Assembly: GCF_029892105.1 (NCBI RefSeq)
Contig: NZ_JARZAJ010000015.1
Location: forward strand, 149,934 to 213,933
DNA from: Kitasatospora sp. GP82
Lineage (GTDB): Bacteria; Actinomycetota; Actinomycetes; Streptomycetales; Streptomycetaceae
Reading direction: 5' to 3'
Length of the DNA: 64,000 nucleotides
In this document: positions 13,719-22,452 of the stretch, in pieces
Layout of the letters: every line of letters starts with the position of its first letter
Position numbering within the stretch: position 1 is the stretch's first letter
Notes under the pieces: model-generated
Told to the model about the DNA's origin: nothing
Database searches by the model: none
What the model saw: only the letters and a program-made list of their open reading frames with translations
Translations under genes and position numbers: made by a program

Positions 13719-14000
13719 TCACTTGCCCTTGGCGGCTTCCTTGAGCTTCGAACCGGCGCTGACCTTGGCGCTGAAGCCGGCCGGGATCTGGATCGGGTCG
13801 CCGGTCTGCGGGTTACGGGCGGTGCGAGCGGCACGGTGGGTGCGCTCGAAGGTCAGGAAGCCGGGGATGGTGACCTTCTCGTCACCCTTGGCGACGACCT
13901 CGCCGACGACCTCGGCGAAGGCGGCCAGCACGGCGTCGGCGTCCTTGCGGGTCACCTCGGCGCGGTCGGCCAGAGCGGCCACCAGCTCACTGCGGTTCAT
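13719..14000 (-). CDS. hupA: HU-family nucleoid DNA-binding protein
   Basis: 93 residues from ATG 14000, preceded by AGGAG at 7-nt spacing; an in-frame extension to 14045 lacks an RBS. MNRSELVAALADRAEVTRKDAD forms the dimerising helices (opening shown), followed by GFLTFERTHRAARTARNPQTG, the start of the DNA-bending beta arm with the conserved R-NP-TG. It has no Lys-rich C-terminal tail, so this is the HupA-type rather than the HupS-type of Streptomyces. It packages DNA during vegetative growth. Confidence 0.95.
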   Translation of the reverse strand: MNRSELVAALADRAEVTRKDADAVLAAFAEVVGEVVAKGDEKVTIPGFLTFERTHRAARTARNPQTGDPIQIPAGFSAKVSAGSKLKEAAKGK

Positions 14001-14493
14001 GTGTACTCCTGTGGTCTGTTCGCGTTGCGTGTGCGGGGGCCCCATCGGTTACCCTCCGGGGGCACCCGGCGGGCCGCTGGTCCGCACACTGTGCTCGTTC
14101 AGGCGAGGGTTGGTCAGGGGTCGGGCTTGCACCCCGAAGCGCCTCAAACCGCACTGCCTGGGTACGAATCCTGCCCCGACCGGCACTGAGAAAGCCAATC
14201 GGGCCCCGGCGTGGTTGACCCGAACAGCGCCCGCCGGACGGAGTTGTGACGCTCCGTCGGCTCCGGCGGACCGGAGCGGGCGGCGGTCGGGACGACACGC
14301 CGAGAGGCCGGAGGGGACGTTCCGTACTTGTCGGACACGCCGCCCCGTGCAGGGCTACCGTACGCCCTGGCACCGACAAGCCCAAACACGCCCCTTCCCC
14401 TTGTGTCGCAAGGGTTCGGGGCATGTAAGGGCGGGTATGGTGGCTAATCGCACATTTGACCGACTGTGCAACACACCGGGCGCGACACTCCGG
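14001..14493. other. Long upstream region of hupA
   Basis: 493 bp without a convincing gene; it separates the malic enzyme stop from the hupA start, so it should contain the hupA promoter. A plus-strand stretch (about 14119-14182) has a tRNA T-arm-like GGTACGAATCC between GGTCGGG and CCCGACC, but does not fold as a tRNA. TTGCAC near 14470 on the minus strand is a possible -35. Confidence 0.4.
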
Positions 14494-15966
14494 TCAGATT
14501 CGAACGGCAGGGAAGGACGTCGTGTCGAGCGTCCCGACGATGCCCGGAGTGGGCTTCGCCGGGATCGGCTCGCCCTCGCGAGCTGCCAGCGCGGCCTCAC
14601 GGACGGCGGACGCCACGGTCTTGGCCACGTCCGGGTGGAAGACGCTGGGGATGATGTAGTTCGCGTTGAGCTGGTCGTCCGCGACGGTGGTGGCCAGCGC
14701 ACGGGCGGCGGCGATCATCATGTCGGTGTTGACGGTCTTGCTCTGCGCGTCCAGCAGACCGCGGAAGACCCCCGGGAAGACCAGCACGTTGTTGATCTGG
14801 TTGGGGAAGTCGCTGCGGCCGGTGGCGACCACGGCGGCGGTCTGCCGGGCGACGGCCGGGTCGACCTCCGGGTCCGGGTTGGCCAGCGCGAAGACGATCG
14901 CACCGTCGGCCATGGTGGCGATGTCGTCGCCGTCCAGCACGTTCGGGGCCGAGACGCCGATGAAGACGTCCGCGTCGGCCACGGCCTCCTTCAGGCTGCC
15001 GGTACGGCCCGAGCGGTTGGTGTGCTCGGCGATCCAGCGCAGGCTGTCGTTGAGGTCGTCACGGCCGCTGTGCACCACGCCGCGGACGTCGGCCACGGTG
15101 GCGTGCTCGACACCGGCGGCCAGCAGCAGCTTGAGGATCGCGGTACCGGCGGCGCCGGCGCCCGACATCACCACGCGGATGTCGCCGATCTCCTTGCCGA
15201 CCACGCGCAGCGCGTTGGTCAGCGCGGCCAGCACCACGATCGCGGTGCCGTGCTGGTCGTCGTGGAAGACCGGGATGTCCAGGGCCTCGCGCAGCCGGGC
15301 CTCGATCTCGAAGCAGCGCGGCGCGGAGATGTCCTCCAGGTTGATGCCCGCGAAGCCCGGGGCGATCGCCTTGACGATGGCCACGATCTCGTCGGCGTCC
15401 TGGGTGTCCAGACAGATCGGCCAGGCGTCGATGCCCGCGAAGCGCTTGAACAGGGCCGCCTTGCCCTCCATCACCGGCAGTGCGGCCTGCGGGCCGATGT
15501 TGCCCAGGCCCAGCACGGCGGAGCCGTCGGTGACCACGGCGACGCTGTTGCGCTTGATGGTGAGGCGACGCGCGTCCTCGGGGTTCTCGGCGATCGCCAT
15601 GCAGACCCGGGCGACACCCGGGGTGTAGATCATCGACAGGTCGTCACGGTTGCGGATCGGCAGCTTGGACGACATCTCGATCTTGCCGCCGAGGTGCATC
15701 AGGAAGGTGCGGTCCGAGACCTTGCCGATGGTCACCCCGTCGATCGCCCGGAGCTTCTCGACGATCTCCTCGCCGTGCGCGACCGAGGCGGCCGCCACCG
15801 TCACGTCGATCCGCAGCGCCTCCAGACCCGAGGCGGTCACGTCCAGGCCGGTCACCGAGCCGCCGGAGGACTCGACGGCCGTCGTGATCGAGCTCACGGC
15901 GTTGCCGGTGGCCGGGACCTCCAGACGCACCGTGATCGAGTTCGAGACACTTGGCACCGTCGCCAT
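14494..15966 (-). CDS. NAD(P)-dependent malic enzyme with N-terminal ACT domain
   Basis: 490 residues from ATG 15966 (RBS GAAGGACG). Oxidative decarboxylation of malate to pyruvate. Residues ~9-90 form an ACT regulatory domain. The malic enzyme core follows, with the catalytic Tyr in MIYTPGVA, catalytic Lys in EGKAALFK, and metal ligands in NLEDIS and FHDDQHGTA. The NAD(P)-binding Rossmann motif is GAGAAGTA. This is the short (about 45-50 kDa) bacterial class. The ACT domain suggests allosteric control by a small ligand. It supplies pyruvate/acetyl-CoA or reducing power; cofactor preference cannot be read from the sequence. Confidence 0.9.
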   Translation of the reverse strand: MATVPSVSNSITVRLEVPATGNAVSSITTAVESSGGSVTGLDVTASGLEALRIDVTVAAASVAHGEEIVEKLRAIDGVTIGKVSDRTFLMHLGGKIEMSSKLPIRNRDDLSMIYTPGVARVCMAIAENPEDARRLTIKRNSVAVVTDGSAVLGLGNIGPQAALPVMEGKAALFKRFAGIDAWPICLDTQDADEIVAIVKAIAPGFAGINLEDISAPRCFEIEARLREALDIPVFHDDQHGTAIVVLAALTNALRVVGKEIGDIRVVMSGAGAAGTAILKLLLAAGVEHATVADVRGVVHSGRDDLNDSLRWIAEHTNRSGRTGSLKEAVADADVFIGVSAPNVLDGDDIATMADGAIVFALANPDPEVDPAVARQTAAVVATGRSDFPNQINNVLVFPGVFRGLLDAQSKTVNTDMMIAAARALATTVADDQLNANYIIPSVFHPDVAKTVASAVREAALAAREGEPIPAKPTPGIVGTLDTTSFPAVRI

Positions 15967-16303
15967 CGACGTCCTTCTTCCATCCACTGAGAGGGTTGGC
16001 AGCAGGGCCAGTTGTTCAACAGTTTGTTGAAGACTGCCCAGCGCATGCTAGACCTCGATGGTCGCACCTACCAGTGAGTAGCCAGAAATATTGGTCATTA
16101 ATTGCACGGGGTCCACAACGGACCCTCCGGTCACGGCATCCGGACGCGGAAAATCTGCCGCGAGCCGCTGGCCTTCCCGCAGCGATGCGTTACATTGGAC
16201 GAGACACCGGCTCGATCCAAGCCCCCGGGCCCAACCTTCGTCGCTTCGAGCGACCACTTGCCGCGAGGCGAGCATGGCGGGTCGGTGTCACTGACATAAC
16301 AGG
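15967..16303. other. Malic enzyme upstream region
   Basis: Relatively AT-rich near 16060-16110, with no supported gene. TACATT at about 16191 on the plus strand could be a -10 for a small RNA ending at the 16304 hairpin, but no matching -35 is present, so none is annotated. Confidence 0.35.
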
Positions 16304-16334
16304 CGAAGGCCCCCACCGACGGTGGGGGCCTTCG
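16304..16334. terminator. Terminator downstream of helD
   Basis: CGAAGGCCCCCACC pairs with GGTGGGGGCCTTCG (14 bp, perfect) around a GAC loop. Minus-strand transcripts from helD (stop at 16377) would end here. Confidence 0.9.
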
Positions 16335-16376
16335 TCGTTGACGGGCCGTCCGGAGCCTCTCCCCAGGCCCCGGCGC

Positions 16377-18779
16377 TCAGCCGTGCAGCAGCGCCGGGAC
16401 GCCGTCCGCGTCCGGCAGGTCGTCCGGCCCGGAGAGCACCGTCAGACGCTGGGTGGCCCGGGTCAGCGCCACGTACAGCACCCGCAGCCCGGCCTCCGAC
16501 TCACCGGCGATCCCGGTCGGATCGGCCACCACCGTGGCGTCGTACTCCAGGCCCTTGGCCTCCAGACTGCCCAGCGCGACCACCCGCTCGCCCAGACCCG
16601 CGGTCCACTCGGCGGCCTCGGCCCGGCGGTCCATCGGGACCACCACGGCGACCGTGCCGTCCACCTCGGCCAGCAACCGGGTCAGCTCGGCCCGGGCGGC
16701 GGCGGCGAAGGCCTCCGGCGCCGGGTCGTGCACCGCCGCGAAGCGCGGCTCGGTCCCGGTCGAGCGGACGGCGCTCGGTGAGGGCGTACCGGGTGCCGCC
16801 AGTGCCAGCACCTTGGCCGCCACCTCGGCGATCTCCGCCGGGTTGCGGTAGTTGACGGTGAGCGTGTGGCGGCGGCGCGGCTTGCCGGAGAGCACCTCGT
16901 CCAGCGCGGCCTGCGCCTCCTGCGGGTACGGCCAGGAGGACTGCGCAGGGTCGCCCACGATGGTCCAGGTCGCCATCCGGGAACGGCGGCCGATCATGCG
17001 CCACTGCATCGGGGTGAGGTCCTGCGCCTCGTCCACGATCACGTGCGCGTACTCACGGCGCTCCACCGGCACCCGCTCGCGCTGGTGGGCACTGCGATCG
17101 GCGAAGGTGGTGACCTCGTCCAGACCGGTCAGCATGTCCACCGCGTCCACCTCTCGCGCCTTCGGGCGGGCCGGCTCGCCGAGCAGCAGCTGCAGCTCGT
17201 CGATCAGCGCCACATCGTGCGTGGACAGCGTGCCCTCGCCCCGGTCGGTCAGATGACGCCAGGACGCGCCGAGCAGCCGCGCCTCGTCCGGGGCGACCGT
17301 GCGACGGGCGATCCGGTTGGTGTGCCGGGCGTGCCTGAGCGTGGCGAGCACCCGGCGCGGCGTCAGGACGGGCCACCAGGCGTCGAGGAAGTCCAGGAAG
17401 GACGCCTCGTCCGAGACGTACTCGTCGAAGGACTCCTTCTCCTCCTGGCGCTGCTCGCGGCCGTAGTGGTCGGTGGGCTTGGGCAGATGCCTGATCGCCT
17501 CCTGCCAGAGCGCGTCCAGCAGCAGCCGGCGGGCACGCGGGCGCAGCAGGTTGAGCGGGGTGCCGCCGCTGCCGATCACATTGCCGCGCACCGCCTTGAG
17601 ACGGCCGGCGTCCAGGCGCAGCGCCTCGCCCCGGGCGAAGACCCTGAGCTCGGTCGGCGCGTTCAGCTCCAGCGCGGCGCGGGACGCCCGGCGCAGCAGC
17701 TGCACCATCCTGGCCGAGCCCTTGACGTGGGCGGCCTCGGGCGTGTCGTACCGCTCCGCCTCGACGCCGTCCACCAGGCTGCCGACCGCGCGGATCGCCA
17801 CCTGGCCCTCCTCGCCCAGCGAGGGCAGCACGCCCTCGGTGTAGGAGACCAGCAGCGGGGTCGGACTGACCACCAGGATGCCACCGGCGTAGCGGCGGCG
17901 GTCCTGGTAGAGCAGGAAGGCGGCCCGGTGCAGGGCGACTGCCGTCTTGCCGGTGCCCGGGCCGCCGGTGACCAGGGTCGCCCCGGCCGCGGCGGCGCGG
18001 ATGACCTCGTCCTGCTCCTTCTGGATGGAGGAGACGATGTCGCGCATCGAATGGCTGCGGGCCCGGCCGAGCGAGGCCATCAGCGCACCGTCGCCGACCA
18101 CGGCCAGCTCGCGGCCGTCCAGGGTGGGGGTCAGGTCGGGGCGCAGCAGGTCGTCCTCGACCCCGATCACCCGGCGGCCCTTGGAACGGATCACCCGGCG
18201 GCGGATCACCCGGCCGGGCTCCACCGGGGTGGCGCGGTAGAACGGCGCGGCGGCGGGAGCCCGCCAGTCGATCACCAACGGGCCGAACTCGGCGTCCAGC
18301 ACGCCGAGGCGGCCGATGTGCAGGGTCTCCGCGACGGCCGGGTCTGCCGCGTCCAGCGGGGTCTGCGAGGGGATGCCGTGCTCCTCGGGCGCGTCGGCCT
18401 GCTGGAGGTCGATCCGGCCGAACAGGAAGTCCTCGAACTCGCTGTTGAGCCGGTGCAGGTGGGCACCGGCGCGGTAGACCTGGGCGTCGCGCTCGGCGAG
18501 CGCACCCGGCGTACCGACCTGGACCCGCTTCACGGCGTCCTCCAGGATGTACTCGGCCTCGGCGAGCTTCTCCTCGAGACGGTGGTAGACGGTGTCGAGG
18601 TGGCGCTGCTCCTCGGCGATCTCGCGATCGCGAACGGTGTCGCCGTCGACCTCGATGTCGGTGCCGATGTCGGTGCCGATGTCGGTGCCGATGTCGGTGC
18701 CGACGGCGAGAACGCCGGTGCTGTCGGGGTGGGCGGTGGTGTCGGCGGTGCTGGTGCTGTGCATGGCGGTGCTGTGCAT
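16377..18779 (-). CDS. helD: HelD-like RNA polymerase recycling ATPase
   Basis: About 800 residues from ATG 18779; the frame is open further upstream and the exact start is uncertain. It is a UvrD/Rep-like superfamily 1 protein with an N-terminal coiled-coil (HLDTVYHRLEEKLAEAEYIL), Walker A GGPGTGKTAVALHR, Walker B VIVDEAQDLTP, the GDPAQSSWP motif and C-terminal YVALTRATQRL. HelD proteins bind RNA polymerase, prying open the DNA and RNA channels to release stalled enzyme; the related HelR protein confers rifampicin tolerance. No rifamycin-associated element was seen upstream, so this is more likely the housekeeping copy. A (GTDI)4 repeat lies near the N-terminus. Confidence 0.85.
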   Translation of the reverse strand: MHSTAMHSTSTADTTAHPDSTGVLAVGTDIGTDIGTDIGTDIEVDGDTVRDREIAEEQRHLDTVYHRLEEKLAEAEYILEDAVKRVQVGTPGALAERDAQVYRAGAHLHRLNSEFEDFLFGRIDLQQADAPEEHGIPSQTPLDAADPAVAETLHIGRLGVLDAEFGPLVIDWRAPAAAPFYRATPVEPGRVIRRRVIRSKGRRVIGVEDDLLRPDLTPTLDGRELAVVGDGALMASLGRARSHSMRDIVSSIQKEQDEVIRAAAAGATLVTGGPGTGKTAVALHRAAFLLYQDRRRYAGGILVVSPTPLLVSYTEGVLPSLGEEGQVAIRAVGSLVDGVEAERYDTPEAAHVKGSARMVQLLRRASRAALELNAPTELRVFARGEALRLDAGRLKAVRGNVIGSGGTPLNLLRPRARRLLLDALWQEAIRHLPKPTDHYGREQRQEEKESFDEYVSDEASFLDFLDAWWPVLTPRRVLATLRHARHTNRIARRTVAPDEARLLGASWRHLTDRGEGTLSTHDVALIDELQLLLGEPARPKAREVDAVDMLTGLDEVTTFADRSAHQRERVPVERREYAHVIVDEAQDLTPMQWRMIGRRSRMATWTIVGDPAQSSWPYPQEAQAALDEVLSGKPRRRHTLTVNYRNPAEIAEVAAKVLALAAPGTPSPSAVRSTGTEPRFAAVHDPAPEAFAAAARAELTRLLAEVDGTVAVVVPMDRRAEAAEWTAGLGERVVALGSLEAKGLEYDATVVADPTGIAGESEAGLRVLYVALTRATQRLTVLSGPDDLPDADGVPALLHG
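18654..18701 (-). repeat. 12-bp tandem repeat within helD (four copies)
   Basis: Four perfect GATGTCGGTGCC units (plus strand), encoding (GTDI)4 in the HelD N-terminal region. An exact multiple of three, so copy-number changes would not break the frame. Confidence 0.9.
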
Positions 18780-18978
18780 GGCCTCGGTGGTTGCGGCGGT
18801 GAAATGCTGGGCTGAGCCGTGCGCGCCCAAAGAGCCCCCTGAGGTGCGTCTGCGGGTGATGGATCGCCGCCCCTGGGACAGAAGGCGGACGGATGATCCT
18901 ACGCCAGACAGCCCTCCCCACGGGCGCAGCAAACCCCCCGATGCCAACCGTCAGCCCGGAAACCCGGCGCTGCAGGCA
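18780..18978. other. Upstream region of helD
   Basis: The helD frame continues open upstream through this stretch to 18947 without a good ribosome binding site, so the true start may lie here. The rest, up to 19184, is occupied by the tandem and inverted repeats annotated separately. No other gene supported. Confidence 0.4.
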
Positions 18979-19053
18979 TTCAGGGGCGCGGGGGCCGCAG
19001 GTCTTCAGGGGCGCGGGGGCCGCAGGCCTTCAGGGGCGCGGGGAACTGCGCGA
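18979..19053. repeat. 25-bp tandem repeat, three copies
   Basis: Two nearly identical units TTCAGGGGCGCGGGGGCCGC+AGGYC and a third sharing the first 15 bases and becoming the left arm of the inverted repeat at 19031. Upstream of helD, noncoding in this annotation. Confidence 0.85.
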
Positions 19054-19170
19054 AACGGGAGATGGTGGCGGTCAGCCGGGATCGGGCGTCACGTCGCACC
19101 CCGCGACCGCTTGCGCTCCGGGGAACAGAGCATGAGCCCCTTCCGTCTCGCGCAGTTCCCCGCGCCCCTG
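19031..19170. repeat. Inverted-repeat element between helD and the hemD-like gene
   Basis: Perfect 23-bp arms (19031-19053 and 19148-19170) beginning CAGGGGCGCGGGGAACTGCG enclose 94 bp. The arms resemble a GGGGCGCGGGGAACTGCGCG palindrome I recognise as recurrent in Streptomyces intergenic regions. It could act as a long-range hairpin after the minus-strand gene ending at 19185, or be a MITE/REP-type mobile repeat. A degenerate relative may exist at 34300-34340. Confidence 0.75.
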
Positions 19171-19184
19171 AGAGCGCTGCCTGC

Positions 19185-20327
19185 TCACCGTCCCGGAGCC
19201 GAAGGGTCTGTGGCCAGGCGGTAGCCGCGTTTGACCACGGTGGCGACCAGTTGGGGTGTGCCGAGGGCCGCGCGCAGGCGGGCCATCGCGGTCTCGACGG
19301 CGTGCTCGTCGCCGCCGCTGCCGGGCAGGGCCCGCAGCAGTTCGGCGCGCGGTACGACCCAGCCAGGGCGTCGGGCCAGTGCCCGCAGCAGGGCCATCCC
19401 GGTGGGCGGTACGTGCCGCAGCCGGCCGTCGACCAGCGCGGCCTGGCCTCGCAGCTCGAGGCGGTGTCCGGCGACGGCGAGACGGCGGGCCCGGAGCGGA
19501 AGTTCGGCGGTGAGGGTCTGCACCATGGCGCCGAGCCGCGTCCGCTCGGGCCGGACGGTGGGTACGTCCAGGTCTTCCAGCGGCGCGGCGGTGACCGGGC
19601 CGGCGCAGACCGGCAGGACGTCGCGGCGCAGGGCGTGCAGCAGTTCGGCGGTACGGCCGCGCCGGGCGGCGCGGTCGAGCAGGCCGAGGGCGGCGGGGGC
19701 GCTGGTGAAGGTGACGGCGTCCAGCGCGCCGGTGAAGGCGGCGTTCAGCAGGCGGTCCAGCGGGGCGCTGTCGACGGGCGGCAGCCAGCGGTAGACGGGA
19801 ACCTCGACGATGTCCGCACCTGCGGCCCGCAGCGAGTCGACGAAGTCGCGCTGCGGCGCGCCGTGCAGCTGGACGGCGATCCGGCGGCCGTCCACGCCCT
19901 GGTCGAGCAGCCGCTCGAGCAGCTCGACGGAGGACTCCGACCGGGCCGACCACTGCTCCCGGAGCCCGGCGGCCCGGATCGCTGCCTCGGCCTCGGGACC
20001 ACGCGCCAGCAGTGCGGCCTTGCCGAGGCAGGCGGCCAGCTCGTCGCCCAGACCCCAGCCCTCGGCGGCCTCGGTCCAGCCCCGGAAGCCGATCCCGGTG
20101 GTGGCGACCGCGAGGTCGGGCGGGGCGGCCAGCAGGGCGCGGGTGGCGGCGAGCAGTTCGGTGTCGCCGCCGAGCGGCACGATCCGCAGCGCGGGGGCGC
20201 GCAGTACGGCGGCGCCCCGGTGTTGCAGCAGGGTGGTGAGCTCGTCGGAGCTGCGGGCGGCGGTGACACCGATGGTGAAGCCGGCCAGCGGCGGGACGTG
20301 GGCGGTGCCTGGGATCGGGACATCCAT
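19185..20327 (-). CDS. Uroporphyrinogen-III synthase-like protein fused to a winged-helix DNA-binding domain
   Basis: 380 residues. Residues ~15-265 form a HemD-like two-lobed domain (GFTIGVTAAR..., TGIGFRGWTEA, DAVTFTSAPAA, VCAGPVTAAPL). Residues ~285-372 form an OmpR/PhoB-type winged helix (LELRGQAALVDG, GMALLRALARRPGWVV, TAMARLRAALG, VVKRGYRL). There is no receiver domain. It resembles the Streptomyces protein annotated as bifunctional uroporphyrinogen-III synthetase/response regulator. Either it makes uroporphyrinogen III, or, as I consider likely, it is a transcription factor with a repurposed tetrapyrrole-sensing domain, since it is not in a hem cluster. Target genes are unknown. Confidence 0.85.
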   Translation of the reverse strand: MDVPIPGTAHVPPLAGFTIGVTAARSSDELTTLLQHRGAAVLRAPALRIVPLGGDTELLAATRALLAAPPDLAVATTGIGFRGWTEAAEGWGLGDELAACLGKAALLARGPEAEAAIRAAGLREQWSARSESSVELLERLLDQGVDGRRIAVQLHGAPQRDFVDSLRAAGADIVEVPVYRWLPPVDSAPLDRLLNAAFTGALDAVTFTSAPAALGLLDRAARRGRTAELLHALRRDVLPVCAGPVTAAPLEDLDVPTVRPERTRLGAMVQTLTAELPLRARRLAVAGHRLELRGQAALVDGRLRHVPPTGMALLRALARRPGWVVPRAELLRALPGSGGDEHAVETAMARLRAALGTPQLVATVVKRGYRLATDPSAPGR

Positions 20328-20542
20328 GGTCGGGGTCCTTCGGGTGGGGCTTCCCGGGGCCGGCCGCGCAGGGGTCCGGGCGGGGTGCTCCCGGGCCGTC
20401 CGGGGGTGATCCGGGTCATCGGGTGGGAACGGTCATCCTCCCGCGCAGCGGTGACGCCCCCGGGTCGCTCCGATTTCCGTCGTGTTGCGCGGCAGGCCGA
20501 GCCCGTCGCGGGAGCGGACCCGAGCCGGTCGCGAAAACACGA

Positions 20543-20571
20543 GAGCCGCCCTCCGGGACGGAGGACGGCTC
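20543..20571 (-). terminator. tmRNA terminator
   Basis: GAGCCGCCCTCCG and CGGAGGACGGCTC form a 13-bp stem with one G-U-type mismatch and a 3-nt loop, 16 nt past the 3' end of ssrA on the minus strand. Confidence 0.85.
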
Positions 20572-20586
20572 ACATGCACATGGGTC

Positions 20587-20965
20587 TGGTGGAGATGCCG
20601 GGAATCGAACCCGGGTCCAGTGGAGTGGATTCAGGGCTTCTCCGAGCGCAGTCCGCTGTGATTTTCTCGGCCCTGGCAGTCACGCGGACAAGCCGCCAAC
20701 AGGCCCAGCTGCTGTTTGATTTCCCCACCACCCTCGCAGCCCGAGTGGCGGGTTGAGTTCCCTAGATTATGCCAGGGTCCGGGTCGGGAACTCCCCGGTC
20801 TGACACCCATTCACTTTCGCAGATCAGGCTGCGAGAGCGAACTGCTGGGAATCGCGCTTAGAGTTGGCGATTATATTTTTGCGGCAGATGGTTAACGAGA
20901 TCATTGCCGCGTTCCTCGGCTCGCTTCCCCTGTTTCGACTTCCCCTGTCGAAACCGATCATCCCC
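20587..20965 (-). ncRNA. ssrA: Transfer-messenger RNA (tmRNA)
   Basis: The minus strand starts GGGGATGATCGGTTTCGACA and ends with a tRNA-Ala-like T arm (GGTTCGATTCCCGGC) and encoded CCA. The mRNA-like segment encodes the tag ANSKRDSQQFALAA followed by TGA (codons near 20830-20870). This matches the Streptomyces tag form, ending in the ALAA degron recognised by ClpXP. It rescues stalled ribosomes with SmpB, encoded 1.5 kb away. Length 379 nt is normal. The region is visibly more AT-rich than flanking genes. Confidence 0.97.
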
Positions 20966-21070
20966 ATGTTTTGTTGGCAAGCAACTATTTACTGGCATCT
21001 CCGGACCGGCAAGCCGCTCCGGTGGTGCTTCAGTCATGGTACGCGCAGTGACGGGCAGGGGTCCAGCTCA

Positions 21071-22372
21071 TTAAGGGAGGGCGGGCGCGACCGCCGGCGG
21101 CTGGGTGGCGGCCGGGCGGGAGCCGGGGGTGCCGACCTGCTCGGCGAGCATCGCGAAGTCGTGCTCGAAGGCGGTGGCGGCGAACTGCCAGACGTGCTTG
21201 CCGGGCAGGACGGCGACCCGGGTGGAGATTCCCGCCTTGTGCAGGGCGGGTTCGAGCTGCTGCTTCATCTGGCCGGTCTGGCGGCTCTCCTGGTCACCGG
21301 CCAGCAGAAGGGCGGTCATCCCCCGGTACTTCGGGTGGTGGGCGAGCACGGTGAGCGGGTCGTTGGCGGACCAGGCGGCGGCGTCACCGCCGTACAGCTT
21401 GGCTATCGTCTGCTGCTTGTCGCCGGTGTTGGGGCCGAGGTCGCCGGAGATGTCGAGGAAGTGGCCGAAGAGATCGGGGTGGGTCACCGCCATGGTGAGG
21501 GCGCAGGTGCCACCCATCGACCAGCCGGCCACGCCCCACTTGCGGGGGTCGGTGGCGGTGCCGAAGGTGGTCTCGACATAGGGCGGAACGTCCTTGGTCA
21601 GGTGGTCCTGGGCCTTCCCCGCCGGACCGTTGACGCACTCGGTGTCCACCTTGAAGCCGCCGCTGGGGTCCACGAAGACCATCACGGGCGCGTAGCCGTG
21701 GTGCTTCCTGGCGTACGCGTCGGCGGTCTGCGCGGCGTTGCCGATCCGCACCCAGTTGTCGGGAGCGGAGAACTCGCCGCCGACCATCTCCACCACCGGC
21801 AGCTTGGGCCGGTTCTTGCTGCGGAACCAGGCCGGCGGCAGATAGACCAGTTCCTGACGGTGGGCGAAGCCGCTGACCGTGTTGGGGATGTCCACCGTGA
21901 CGATCCGGCCGGTGGCGGTCTTGCCGGTGATGCCCTTCGCCTGGTCCACCGTGATCTGACTCGGCAACGGCTGGTCGCTCAGCTCGCCGATGGCATCACC
22001 GACGGTCGGGTAGTAGCCCGTCTCCTGGTTGATCACGTTCGCGCCGGTGGCGACCGCGAGCAGCACCGCCACCGGTACGGTCGCGCGCTGCCACCAGCGC
22101 GCCCCGCGCCAGCCGACCACCAGGACGGCCAGCGCCAGGATCGCGACGCCGAGCCAGATCCAGAGGCTGACCGGCAGCGGGTCGGTGACCCCGGACAGGT
22201 ACAGCACACCCAGCGCGGAGAGCACGGTGAGCAGGACGGCCACGCCCAGCGCGATCGGCAGTCGGCGCAGCCGCCAGCCGGAGTCGCGCCAGCCTATGGC
22301 CGCCAGCAGCGCCAGCACGGCCACGGCCTTCATCGTGGCCGGGAGCCAGCCTTGAAGCAGGGAGACGTTCAC
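21071..22372 (-). CDS. Membrane-anchored esterase (alpha/beta hydrolase, antigen-85/EstD-like)
   Basis: 433 residues. Three to four N-terminal membrane helices (up to residue ~110) precede an extracytoplasmic alpha/beta hydrolase domain of the putative esterase (PF00756-like) type. The nucleophile elbow is GWSMGG; the preceding strand KWGVAG and the later LLLAGDQES and PGKHVWQF place the likely acid and histidine. Such proteins are related to mycolyltransferases/esterase D; in Streptomyces, which lacks mycolates, the substrate is unknown. It lies between ssrA and smpB but no functional link is evident. The ATG at 22372 has a modest upstream GA-rich sequence. Confidence 0.8.
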   Translation of the reverse strand: MNVSLLQGWLPATMKAVAVLALLAAIGWRDSGWRLRRLPIALGVAVLLTVLSALGVLYLSGVTDPLPVSLWIWLGVAILALAVLVVGWRGARWWQRATVPVAVLLAVATGANVINQETGYYPTVGDAIGELSDQPLPSQITVDQAKGITGKTATGRIVTVDIPNTVSGFAHRQELVYLPPAWFRSKNRPKLPVVEMVGGEFSAPDNWVRIGNAAQTADAYARKHHGYAPVMVFVDPSGGFKVDTECVNGPAGKAQDHLTKDVPPYVETTFGTATDPRKWGVAGWSMGGTCALTMAVTHPDLFGHFLDISGDLGPNTGDKQQTIAKLYGGDAAAWSANDPLTVLAHHPKYRGMTALLLAGDQESRQTGQMKQQLEPALHKAGISTRVAVLPGKHVWQFAATAFEHDFAMLAEQVGTPGSRPAATQPPAVAPALP

Positions 22373-22452
22373 CGGGCGATCGTACTGACGGGAAACACCG
22401 GTTCCGACAGCGAGGGCTCCTTGGTACAGAACTGCGACAGTCGTGTAGAAGG

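Noticed and set aside
14119..14182. tRNA-like sequence upstream of hupA
   Set aside because: There is a T-arm-like GGTACGAATCC and flanking GGTCGGG/CCCGACC, but no proper anticodon or D stems and the length does not fit; at most a remnant.
16180..16334. Small RNA ending at the helD-side hairpin
   Set aside because: A TACATT box is present but no convincing -35; the hairpin is already explained as the helD terminator.
18979..19053. Possible CRISPR-like direct repeats
   Set aside because: Units are contiguous 25-bp tandem copies with no spacers, and no cas genes are nearby.
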